A stretch of DNA of 64,000 bases. It comes from Spirosoma profusum (GTDB lineage Bacteria > Bacteroidota > Bacteroidia > Cytophagales > Spirosomataceae). Position numbers and translations under genes: made by a program. The notes beneath the pieces were generated by a model. That model was not told the DNA's origin, made no database searches, and was given only the letters and a program-made list of their open reading frames with translations. Positions 53,557-61,316 of this stretch are shown here, in pieces. The stretch spans positions 62,001-126,000 of the forward strand of contig NZ_JACWZY010000013.1 of the NCBI RefSeq assembly GCF_014699005.1. The letters run 5' to 3'. Numbering within the stretch: position 1 is the first letter of the stretch; each line of letters opens with the position of its first letter.

Positions 53557-54546
53557 CTAACGCGAATGGAGATTACTTCGTAGCAGTTTCTGCACGGCAG
53601 GAGCGGGCAATAACGTACCACTACGTATCTGTGCCTCTAATGCAAGGAGTTGCTGATGCAAATTTGGTTCCTCATAAAATTGTCGTTCCAAGCCCTGACG
53701 TAGCAAAGATCGAAACCAGGTCAATTGCTGCTCCTGCCGACGTAGCACCCGGCTGCCATTCTGCGTAGTAAGCTGTTGATACGTCTGAACCGTTTGCCAA
53801 ACGTCAATAATACCAACATTTGTAAGGGCTGAGCAGGTAAGCACGGGCGGAATCCAACCCGAATCGGTTGGCGGAAAAAGGTGCAATGCATTTTGGTACT
53901 CAACACGTGCGCGGGTAGCCGCTGATACGTTCTCGCCGTCAGCTTTCGTTATCGCCAGCGCATCAGCCAGTTCCATAATGCCGCGTTTCATGCCTTGTAA
54001 TTCGTCACCAGCGCCCGCCAGCATCAGCAACAGAAAAAAATCGACCATCCCATGCACCACCGTCTCCGATTGCCCAACACCAACGGTTTCAACAAGTATT
54101 ACGTCGAATCCGGCGGCTTCACAAAGGAGCATGGTCTCGCGAGTACGGTGCGCCACACCCCCCAGCGAATCGCCCGCCGGAGACGGTCGTATATAGGCAC
54201 TACTATTCATCGACAGCGTTTCCATACGGGTTTTATCACCCAACAAACTCCCCCCCGATCGTTGGCTGGTTGGATCAATGGTCAGTACAGCCAGTTTGTT
54301 TCCCAACGTGGTCAGATACGTACCAAAGGCTTCAATAAACGTACTTTTTCCTACGCCCGGTACACCCGTAATGCCGATACGTATCGAATTTCCCGTTTTA
54401 GGTAAAAGAGCTTCCAATACGTTCTGAGCCAGTTCCTGATCATCCACCCGACGACTTTCAATCAACGTAATGGCCCGACTCAGCCGAAGCCGGTCGCCAT
54501 CGAGAATGCCGTTGATGTAGTAATCGGGAGGGAAGCGGGTTGGCAT
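53557..54546 (-). CDS. meaB: Methylmalonyl-CoA mutase-associated GTPase MeaB
   Basis: 329 residues, ArgK/MeaB G3E-type GTPase. Switch regions and motifs: GITGVPGVGKSTFIEAFGTYL (P-loop), LTIDPTSQRSGGSLLGDKTRM, SPAGDSLGGVAHRTRETMLLCEAAGFDVILVETVGVGQSETVV (DILVETVG) and ITKADGENV (NKxD variant). It protects and reactivates methylmalonyl-CoA mutase; mutase genes are not in the window. Confidence 0.95.
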   Translation of the reverse strand: MPTRFPPDYYINGILDGDRLRLSRAITLIESRRVDDQELAQNVLEALLPKTGNSIRIGITGVPGVGKSTFIEAFGTYLTTLGNKLAVLTIDPTSQRSGGSLLGDKTRMETLSMNSSAYIRPSPAGDSLGGVAHRTRETMLLCEAAGFDVILVETVGVGQSETVVHGMVDFFLLLMLAGAGDELQGMKRGIMELADALAITKADGENVSAATRARVEYQNALHLFPPTDSGWIPPVLTCSALTNVGIIDVWQTVQTYQQLTTQNGSRVLRRQEQQLTWFRSLLRQGLERQFYEEPNLHQQLLALEAQIRSGTLLPAPAVQKLLRSNLHSR

Positions 54547-54569
54547 CTGAATTGCACCGGCAACCCGGC

Positions 54570-54730
54570 GGGATTTAGCAGATTTTTGGATTTACACGAT
54601 TTTGTTTTTCGCTTTTTCGACGCATTTATTCTGAAATTGAGGAAGCAAAATCGTGTAAATCCTCAAATCAGTTAAATCCAGGTTCAGACAATCCTATTAA
54701 TCCATCAATCCGCTAAATCCAGGTTCAGAC
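54570..54730. repeat. CCGGGATTTAGC-family element between meaB and ispD
   Basis: GCGGGATTTAGCAG...GGATTTACACGATTTTG pairs with CAAAATCGTGTAAATCC...GTTAAATCCAGGTTCAGA. An extra right border (CGCTAAATCCAGGTTCAGAC) follows. The element encodes the last nine residues and stop codon of ispD. Confidence 0.85.
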
Positions 54731-55394
54731 GAAGATCATCAGGAGTCGTAATCTTGATATTTTCATACGCTCCGTCAATCAACGTAATCGAAAAACCGGC
54801 ATATTCCATAACACTGGCGCAGTCGGTGAAAAAGGACTGCTCTTCAACCTGGAATGCCTGCCGAAACAGGTTTAGCTGAAACGTCTGTGGAGTCTGCACC
54901 AAACGATACATACTTCGGTCAACAGCCTGACTGGTTCCATCACCAGCGACAATACGTACTGAATCTTTTACCGGAACGCACGTAACAGCTGAACCAGTAT
55001 GAGCGGCCGTCTCAAAACCATTTCGAATAATATCGGCCGTAACAAACGGCCGAACGCCATCGTGTACAGCCACCAAACCATCCGATGCCGAAATTGCCGC
55101 CAACCCGTTACGTACCGATTGGAACCGACTGGCTCCTCCGGTCACTATTGGGATTTCTGTGTGAAAATGGTGTTCCTCGCAAAGTTTTTTCCACTGTGCT
55201 ATTTCCCGGCCGGGCAAAACCAATCGTATTTGAGACGCGGATACTACGTCCAGAAACCGTTCGAGCGTGTGTTGAAGAATGGGTTTATTTCCCAGTTTCA
55301 AAAACTGTTTTGGTACGTCGGATTTCATTCGGCTACCACTTCCACCAGCCACAATGATGGCAAAAGAAGTCGCCGGTCGATAGTCGTGAGTCAT
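54705..55394 (-). CDS. ispD: 2-C-methyl-D-erythritol 4-phosphate cytidylyltransferase
   Basis: Transfers CMP to MEP in the non-mevalonate isoprenoid pathway. 229 residues: FAIIVAGGSGSRMKSDVPKQFLKLGNKPILQHTLERF (nucleotide loop), VTGGASRFQSVRNGL, LVAVHDGVRPFV, QTPQTFQL and SVMEYAGFSITLIDGAYENIKITTPDDL. The last residues (RLNLDLAD) are encoded by the repeat element, so the natural C-terminus may differ; the enzyme is complete up to the usual end TPDDL. Confidence 0.95.
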   Translation of the reverse strand: MTHDYRPATSFAIIVAGGSGSRMKSDVPKQFLKLGNKPILQHTLERFLDVVSASQIRLVLPGREIAQWKKLCEEHHFHTEIPIVTGGASRFQSVRNGLAAISASDGLVAVHDGVRPFVTADIIRNGFETAAHTGSAVTCVPVKDSVRIVAGDGTSQAVDRSMYRLVQTPQTFQLNLFRQAFQVEEQSFFTDCASVMEYAGFSITLIDGAYENIKITTPDDLRLNLDLAD

Positions 55395-55414
55395 TAGATT
55401 GCGGAATAGTACAT

Positions 55415-55438
55415 AAAAAAAGGGGTCAATCGACCCCT
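55415..55438 (-). terminator. Terminator after queA, close to ispD start
   Basis: AGGGGTC / GACCCCT arms with a 4-nt loop (55421-55438), followed on the minus strand by seven T. It lies 21 bp upstream of the ispD ATG, leaving almost no room for an ispD promoter downstream of it. Confidence 0.85.
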
Positions 55439-55514
55439 CAAAAATAAAGTATCTAAGTTATAAACCCGCCATCAGTTAACATTCACTAACGACTATTGAC
55501 TGATGACTTTCGAC

Positions 55515-56558
55515 TTACAAAATCAACATCGCGTCGCCATAGCTGAAGAAACGATACTTCTCCTTGATAGCCACCTCGTAGGCATGTTTGATAAGGTCGT
55601 GACCGCCAAAAGCGCTGGTCATCATAATCAGAATCGACTCGGGCAGGTGCAGGTTGGTGAGCAGTGCATTCGCGATTTTGAAATCGTAGGGCGGGAAAAT
55701 AAACTTATCCGTCCAGCCTTCAACAGGTTTCAGCCGACTGTTGGCCGATACCGATGATTCGATAGCTTTCAATGACGTAGTACCGACGGCGCAAACTTTT
55801 CTGCCAGCATCGAGTGCGGTGTTTACCGTTTGAGCGGCATCTTCAGGAATGCGGTAATTTTCGGAATCAGTTTTGTGCTTGGTCAAATCTTCAACGTCAA
55901 CCTGACGGAAGGTGCCAAGTCCTACGTGCAACGTAATGGGCGCAAAGTGTATGCCTTTGATTTCCATACGTTTCATCATGGCGCGGGTGAAGTGCAGACC
56001 AGCCGTTGGAGCGGCAACCGCGCCAATATGCTGCGCGAAAACGGTCTGGTAATCATCACGGTCAGCGGTTTCGGCTTCCCGGTTTATTTCGCGTGGAATC
56101 GGCATTTCGCCCAGTTCGTCAACAGCTTTCATGAATTCTTCATGATTGCCATCGAACAGGAATCGAATAGTGCGGCCACGCGACGTAGTGTTATCGATGA
56201 CTTCGGCAACCAGATCGCTGTCGCCGAAATACAGTTTATTTCCAACGCGAATTTTGCGGGCAGGATCAACCAGTACGTCCCAAAGTTTCATTTCCCGGTT
56301 TAGTTCGCGCAGAAGGAAGACCTCGATTTTGGCACCTGTTTTTTCTTTATTGCCGTATAATCGCGCCGGAAAAACTTTGGTATTGTTGATAACCATTACG
56401 TCGCCATCGTCGAAATAACTTAGCATATCCGAAAACTTCTTATGCTCTATGGTTTTGGTTTTCCGGTCAACAACCATCAACCGCGATTCACCCCGCTCTA
56501 CCGGGTACTTGGCAATAAGACTGTCGGGTAAATCAAATTTGAATTCGGATAACTTCAT
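55515..56558 (-). CDS. queA: tRNA preQ1(34) S-adenosylmethionine ribosyltransferase-isomerase QueA
   Basis: Transfers and isomerises the ribosyl of SAM to preQ1 in tRNA to make epoxyqueuosine. 347 residues: [94 protein letters not shown] and the C-terminal [22 protein letters not shown]. Complete and typical. Confidence 0.96.
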   Translation of the reverse strand: MKLSEFKFDLPDSLIAKYPVERGESRLMVVDRKTKTIEHKKFSDMLSYFDDGDVMVINNTKVFPARLYGNKEKTGAKIEVFLLRELNREMKLWDVLVDPARKIRVGNKLYFGDSDLVAEVIDNTTSRGRTIRFLFDGNHEEFMKAVDELGEMPIPREINREAETADRDDYQTVFAQHIGAVAAPTAGLHFTRAMMKRMEIKGIHFAPITLHVGLGTFRQVDVEDLTKHKTDSENYRIPEDAAQTVNTALDAGRKVCAVGTTSLKAIESSVSANSRLKPVEGWTDKFIFPPYDFKIANALLTNLHLPESILIMMTSAFGGHDLIKHAYEVAIKEKYRFFSYGDAMLIL

Positions 56559-56669
56559 GGGGTATCAATACGATAAAGAACGCTTTTTTGTAAAGGCCGC
56601 AAAGATAGTCAAAAACCCGGAAAATTTGACATCTTCCGGGTGATTTCCTTGCAAATTTCCGAGAAATAA

Positions 56670-57032
56670 TTAGTGCGTAGTTTCGTGATGGTCAATCGGT
56701 TGAACCGCGCCATCGGTATTTACGTGTGCACGATCGCTAACGTTAAACTTCGCCATCAGTTCGGGCGACACTTCGTTGGAATACGTTCCCTGTGGCGAAA
56801 CGAATACGCCTTTCATGCCGTTTGAGGCCGTGATAGCATATAGCGTCATTTCGTCACCAGGGTCGGAAGTGCCTTCGAACCGGTGAAATTCATCGACGTT
56901 GAAATCCTCGCCTTTCAGCTTAGTTTCGGTGCTTTTCTCTTCCAGATAATCTTTCTTGGGGCCAAACTCATGGGTATATCCACGACCACGCAGGTCTTCC
57001 ATGGCTTCGGTCAGGGTGGTGAAATGTTTCAT
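56670..57032 (-). CDS. Conserved hypothetical protein
   Basis: 120 residues. MKHFTTLTEAMEDLRGRGYTHEFGPKKDYLEEKSTETKL followed by DFNVDEFHRFEGTSDPGDEMTLYAITASNGMKGVFVSPQGTYSNEVSPELMAKFN. I recognise this as a small family common in Bacteroidota, sometimes annotated 'phosphoribosylpyrophosphate synthetase', for which no sequence motif is present. No signal peptide. A basal, single-domain cytosolic protein of unknown function. Confidence 0.7.
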   Translation of the reverse strand: MKHFTTLTEAMEDLRGRGYTHEFGPKKDYLEEKSTETKLKGEDFNVDEFHRFEGTSDPGDEMTLYAITASNGMKGVFVSPQGTYSNEVSPELMAKFNVSDRAHVNTDGAVQPIDHHETTH

Positions 57033-57158
57033 AACGGTATAAAATTCGTCTGTTCATTAAACTCAAAAGCGAACAGATAGTTTTTAATGCATCAGTCCGA
57101 ACGTATCAGGCCGATTTACGCCTTTCTTTGCATCTGTTTTTCGTCTGCTTTTATCGCC

Positions 57159-58145
57159 ATGAACCGTTTCCTTACTAGTCCAGCCCAGCTTGTTCTACTC
57201 GGTTTGCTCGTTACGTCATGTAACACTGCCGACCCGGATTTCAGTGCGCCAACGATTCTCGAACGTATTACGTTCTCTGCCAGCCGCCAATACCCTGAGG
57301 GCATTACGTTTTCGAGCCGTCTTGATAAGTTCCTGGTCAGTTCCATTACACAGGGCAAAGTCGGCACTGTTGATCAGAATGGTCGGTATGAAGATTTTAT
57401 AAAAGATGACCCTATGCTGATCAGTGCTATTGGCATGAAGATTTGGGGTAATCAATTGTACGTCTGCAATGGCGATCAGGGCGTTTCGGTGAAGAGTACG
57501 GACAAAACGGCCCTTAAAACAGCGGGGTTATTTATTTATGATTTAACTACGGGGCAAAACATACGGCATATCGATTTGGCCGCTTTGGTACCAGGCGTCA
57601 ATCATTTTGCCAATGATCTGGCTTTCGATCCCGAGGGCAACGCCTACGTAACAGATTCATTTGCGCCCATCATTTACAAAGTGCCTGCCGACGCGAATCA
57701 ACTGGCTTTTAAATTCGTGGAATCACCCCTGTTTACGGGCACCGGCGTTAATTTGAACGGCATTGTTTATCACCCCGAAAAATTTCTGATTGTATCGAAA
57801 GCCAATGAAGGCAAACTCTTTAAAATCGATTTAGCGACCAGCACCATCACCGAAATCACCGGCGTAAACCTGCCCAGTGGAGATGGTATGCTGCTGTTCA
57901 ACAATGATTTATACGTAGTGAATAATCGGAAACGAGTGACCCAATTACGTAGCACCGATAGCTGGAAAACCGCTACCATTGTTAAAAGTGATTCACTAGG
58001 CTACGACCAGGCTACGACCAACGTACTAGTGGGCGACCAGATTTACACGCTCAACGCGCGCATTGGCGAAGTGAGCGCAGCCGTAGCAGCCAAAAATCCG
58101 GCCCAATTGCAAGCCAGCGAGTATAGTATTCAGCAGTTTAAATAG
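57159..58145 (+). CDS. Beta-propeller lipoprotein (SMP-30/NHL-like) 1
   Basis: 328 residues from ATG 57159, which gives a lipoprotein signal MNRFLTSPAQLVLLGLLVTSC; the frame is open to 57087. Mature protein is a propeller: ERITFSASRQYPEGITFSSRLDKFLVSSITQGKVGTVDQNG, VPGVNHFANDLAFDPEGNAYVTDSFAPIIYKV, LNGIVYHPEKFLIVSK and QATTNVLVGDQIYTLNARIGEVSAA. Resembles SMP-30/gluconolactonase-like folds, but catalytic metal ligands are uncertain. Next gene is its paralogue. Confidence 0.8.
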   Translation: MNRFLTSPAQLVLLGLLVTSCNTADPDFSAPTILERITFSASRQYPEGITFSSRLDKFLVSSITQGKVGTVDQNGRYEDFIKDDPMLISAIGMKIWGNQLYVCNGDQGVSVKSTDKTALKTAGLFIYDLTTGQNIRHIDLAALVPGVNHFANDLAFDPEGNAYVTDSFAPIIYKVPADANQLAFKFVESPLFTGTGVNLNGIVYHPEKFLIVSKANEGKLFKIDLATSTITEITGVNLPSGDGMLLFNNDLYVVNNRKRVTQLRSTDSWKTATIVKSDSLGYDQATTNVLVGDQIYTLNARIGEVSAAVAAKNPAQLQASEYSIQQFK

Positions 58146-58287
58146 CGTGGGGCATAAGGCTAAGGGCAGGGGGTAAGCGCTACTTCCCCTGCCCCTATAC
58201 CCTCTGCCATAGATTAAAAACAAATTAAAGGAACAGGCTGTTTAATTACCTCTGAATCAGTCATTGTTTCAACTTCCCTCAATGTTT

Positions 58288-59262
58288 ATGAAAACACGCT
58301 ACGTTTCCTGTCTGCTGGGAGGCTTTGCTGCCTTATGCCTGACTGCCTGCGAAGACCACCGGCTCAGCCCAAATGCTTCATTTCCCGACCGTATTGAGTT
58401 CATTGCTCAACGGCAGTACCCCGAAGGGATCGCTTACTCCGCCCAATTGGACCGCTTTATTATTACGTCTCTCACGCAGGGAAAAATTGGTACAGTGGAC
58501 ATCAACGGAAACTACGCCGATTTGATAACTCCTCCCGAACTGATTGCTGGTGTTGGTGTAAAGGTAGCTGACGGACGTATCTTCGTTTGCAACGGCGATC
58601 AGGGCGTATCGAGTAAAAGCTCACCAGCTACCACGAGAAGAACAGCCGAATTGTTGGTGTTCAATATCAACAGCCGTCAATTAGAGCGACGTACCGATCT
58701 CGATGATTTGCTGCCGGGGGTTAATCATTTTGCCAACGATTTGGCCATTCAGCCCGACGGAACGGTGTACGTAACAGATTCCTTTGCGCCGGTCATTTAT
58801 AGAGTAACGTCGAGCGGGCAGGCTAGTATTCTGGTCAACGATCCGCGCTTTGCCAGTGCTACGTTCGGCCTGAACGGCATTGTGTATCACTCCAATGGTT
58901 ACCTGATTGTGGCGAATACAGGCGCAGGAAAGCTGTATAAAGTGGATTTGCAGAACAATAATGCAATTTCAGAAGTAGGTGGCCTGCCCAGCCTGCCCGG
59001 CGATGGTCTAACGCTGTTAAACGGCGATTTATACGTAGTGACGGGCAGTGGGAGTAGAGTCGCGCAGGTACGTAGCACGGACAACTGGCAGACGGCCTCC
59101 ATCGTAAAATTCGACACCGATGGCTATTCGCAGGCTACTACCAACGTAGTGGTTAATGCCCGAGTTTTCACGTTGAATGCCCGCATCGGTGAAATCAGCG
59201 CGGCTATGGGGAATCCAGCCCTGTTGCAATCGAATAATTATAGTATTATGAAGTTTAGATAA
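58288..59262 (+). CDS. Beta-propeller lipoprotein (SMP-30/NHL-like) 2
   Basis: 324 residues from ATG 58288 (signal MKTRYVSCLLGGFAALCLTAC); ATGs at 58264 and 58282 are alternatives. Closely related to the upstream gene: shared LPGVNHFANDLAxxPxGxxYVTDSFAPxIY, LNGIVYH, GDGxxLxNxDLYVV and ATTNVxVxxxxxTLNARIGEISAAM. A tandem duplication with clear divergence. The stop codon TAA overlaps the first bases of a perfect 36-bp hairpin. Confidence 0.8.
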   Translation: MKTRYVSCLLGGFAALCLTACEDHRLSPNASFPDRIEFIAQRQYPEGIAYSAQLDRFIITSLTQGKIGTVDINGNYADLITPPELIAGVGVKVADGRIFVCNGDQGVSSKSSPATTRRTAELLVFNINSRQLERRTDLDDLLPGVNHFANDLAIQPDGTVYVTDSFAPVIYRVTSSGQASILVNDPRFASATFGLNGIVYHSNGYLIVANTGAGKLYKVDLQNNNAISEVGGLPSLPGDGLTLLNGDLYVVTGSGSRVAQVRSTDNWQTASIVKFDTDGYSQATTNVVVNARVFTLNARIGEISAAMGNPALLQSNNYSIMKFR

Positions 59263-59347
59263 AGCGCGAAAGAATGAAAGCGTGAAAGAGCGAAAAACAG
59301 CTTGCGTCTGCTTTTCGCTCTTTCACGCTTTCATTCTTTCGCGCTTT
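59261..59347. repeat. AAAGCGCGAAAG-type hairpin, perfect 36-bp arms
   Basis: Arms 59261-59296 (AAAGCGCGAAAGAATGAAAG...) and 59312-59347 are exact reverse complements with a 15-nt loop. They fill the gap between the converging stop codons (59260-59262 and 59352-59354). The heptad pattern (GAAAGxxT) relates it to the GAGTGAA repeats. Confidence 0.9.
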
Positions 59348-59351
59348 AAAA

Positions 59352-59993
59352 CTAGTCCGGCAACACTTTCAGCATAATGTCTTTGTAGAACACTTTGCTT
59401 TTGGGGTCGTGGCCTTGTAAAGCAACTGTGCCGTGGCTTAATTTCTTGGGTTTGCTGGAATTGCTGATACTGTCAGGCTCCATATAGTCGTTGATAACCT
59501 TGTCATTGACTTTGATAATCACCTTTTTGCCCTGCACAATGATGTGTTCGGTATACCACTCATCATCTTTCACAAACGTTTCTTTTACGTCCTGTAAACC
59601 GTATACGCTGCCGGTTTTGCGCCAGTCGGTATGCGTCTGATTTACCTGAATCTCATAGCCTTTAGAAGGCCAGCCGGAAGCTTGATACGCTGTATGGATA
59701 AACATGCCCGAGTTAGAACCTGGCATCGTTTTCACCTGCGCTTTCCATTCGAAATTCTTGAAATCGTGATTCCCTACCGGACCGTCATAGAACAGGTGCG
59801 CACGTGGGCCGTTCACCACAATGGCTCCATCCTGAATGGCAAATGTACCCGGACTTTCCTCGGTGATCTTCCAGCCGGTAAACGTCTTGCCGTCGAATAG
59901 GCTGACCCACCCATCGGCGGGCAGATGAGTAGTAAAGCTGAGGCAAAGGCCGAGCAGAAGCGAAATAGATAAAACAAACAAAGGGGTTTTCAT
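59352..59993 (-). CDS. DUF1080 secreted protein (3-keto-disaccharide hydrolase family)
   Basis: 213 residues with a signal peptide (MKTPLFVLSISLLLGLCLSF). DUF1080 core: GWVSLFDGKTFTGWKITEESPGTFAIQDGAIVVNG, FKNFEWKAQVKTMPGSNSGMFIHT, GYEIQVNQTHTDWRKTGSVYGLQDVKETFVKDDEWYTEHIIVQGKKVIIKVNDKVINDYMEP, and GTVALQGHDPKSKVFYKDIMLKVL. A lectin-like jelly roll; some family members act on 3-keto-sugars. The activity of this one is inferred from the family. Confidence 0.9.
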   Translation of the reverse strand: MKTPLFVLSISLLLGLCLSFTTHLPADGWVSLFDGKTFTGWKITEESPGTFAIQDGAIVVNGPRAHLFYDGPVGNHDFKNFEWKAQVKTMPGSNSGMFIHTAYQASGWPSKGYEIQVNQTHTDWRKTGSVYGLQDVKETFVKDDEWYTEHIIVQGKKVIIKVNDKVINDYMEPDSISNSSKPKKLSHGTVALQGHDPKSKVFYKDIMLKVLPD

Positions 59994-60365
59994 AAATAGG
60001 AGAAAATTAGTTTTGGCAATTATTCGGTTTCAAAAGCTAATACGTAGTAAAGCATCAACTTATTAAAAACTAACCAACGCTACGTTCAACCGTCAACGTA
60101 GCGAGTTGCGGACGTAGTAACTGATTAGTATAAAATGCGAGATCTGAGAGACCAGTATGTTACTTTTGTTACGTAGTGCTCCAATTAAAGTGCTTCTAAA
60201 ACTGATAAAATCTGCTACGTTTAGGCATTGGTCATTCTGTGGTTTCCTGCCTGAGTAAAATCTAATGCACAGAAAATCGCCGATTAATAGCTTTCTTCCA
60301 AAGCTATCCATCATTATATGCCTATCAATTCGTTACTTTGACAACTGAATCAACTGGAATTGTAA
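59994..60365. other. Intergenic region with dense ACGTA words
   Basis: No gene. Six copies of ACGTA/TACGT lie in 60001-60240, for example TACGTAGT and GGACGTAGT. No clear promoter, hairpin or RNA gene. A minus-strand open frame at 60093-60314 has no protein-like features. Confidence 0.6.
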
Positions 60366-61232
60366 ATGCGTTATTTTGTTTTGCTGGTTTATGGTCTGGT
60401 ACTGGCCTCATGTAAGCTAACGAATGTTGGGGTTAATTCGGTGGAGTTTGCGGACCCCACAGTTACCGCCGTTGCTGCTGGTTCGGTTGATGAAGCGTCG
60501 GGGATGGCCGATAGCTGGAGTATGCCAGGAAATCTCTGGATTAATCAGGATAGTGGTAGTCCGGCTGAATTGTCACTGCTGGGGCATGACGGTAAGGTAA
60601 AGGGTACGATTAAGATCCCAAGATTCGATAACCGCGACTGGGAAGAAATGGCCATTGGGCCGGGGCCGAAAGACGGTACGAACTACATCTATATTGGCGA
60701 AATCGGCGATAACCTGGGGCAGAATGTGCTCTGTCAGATTTACCGCATGTCTGAACCTGCTACGTTGCAAACCGCCATCACCGACGCCGAGCGGATTAAC
60801 TTTAAGTACCCGGATGGCGCTCGCGATGCCGAAGCCATGTTTGTTGATCCACAGACGAAAGACATTTATATTATCTCGAAACGGGAGGAGAACGTGCATC
60901 TCTACAGCCTTCCTTATCCACAGAATATCAACGAAGTAGCCACCGCCACGGCCTGGGGAGAAATACCTATGACTTTTGTAACGGGAGCCGCTATTTCGCC
61001 CGATGGGAGTGAAATTATAGTGCGTTCCTACACCGAAATCAGATACTGGAAACGCGAAGCTGGCCAATCCGTTGCCGATGCCCTGCAAAAAGGCACTAGC
61101 CGCCTTTTGCCGTATCGGGTCGAGCCGCAGGGCGAAGCCGTTTGTTTCGACAAAGACGGAAAAGGCTATTTTACCATTAGTGAGCGCGCTAATGCCTCGT
61201 CGACAAATCTGTATTATTATGCTAAAAAATAG
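60366..61232 (+). CDS. Beta-propeller lipoprotein, unknown
   Basis: 288 residues; lipoprotein signal MRYFVLLVYGLVLASC. Repeated beta segments: SGMADSWSMPGNLWINQDSGSPAELSLLG, IPRFDNRDWEEMAIG, YIYIGEIGDNLGQNVLCQIYRM, DGARDAEAMFVDPQTKDIYIISKREENVHLYSLPYP, GEAVCFDKDGKGYFTISE. The DWEEMAIG and DAEAMFVD segments recall esterase-like/phytase-like propellers, without a catalytic set I can name. The stop codon is part of the following hairpin. Confidence 0.7.
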   Translation: MRYFVLLVYGLVLASCKLTNVGVNSVEFADPTVTAVAAGSVDEASGMADSWSMPGNLWINQDSGSPAELSLLGHDGKVKGTIKIPRFDNRDWEEMAIGPGPKDGTNYIYIGEIGDNLGQNVLCQIYRMSEPATLQTAITDAERINFKYPDGARDAEAMFVDPQTKDIYIISKREENVHLYSLPYPQNINEVATATAWGEIPMTFVTGAAISPDGSEIIVRSYTEIRYWKREAGQSVADALQKGTSRLLPYRVEPQGEAVCFDKDGKGYFTISERANASSTNLYYYAKK

Positions 61233-61297
61233 TCGTTAGTCATTAGTCGTCTGTCAATAATATAGCTCTATCGACTGACGACTAATGACTAACGACT
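61231..61297. repeat. GTCGTTAGTC-type hairpin, perfect 21-bp arms
   Basis: Arms 61231-61251 (AGTCGTTAGTCATTAGTCGT...) and 61277-61297 are exact reverse complements with a 25-nt loop. The left arm starts in the stop codon of the propeller gene; the right arm ends 19 bp before the antiporter start. Confidence 0.9.
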
Positions 61298-61316
61298 GAA
61301 TACACCGACAAACTCC

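Noticed and set aside
60093-60314. Minus-strand 73-residue frame
   Set aside because: No start context, no recognisable composition, lies in a region of iterated ACGTA words.
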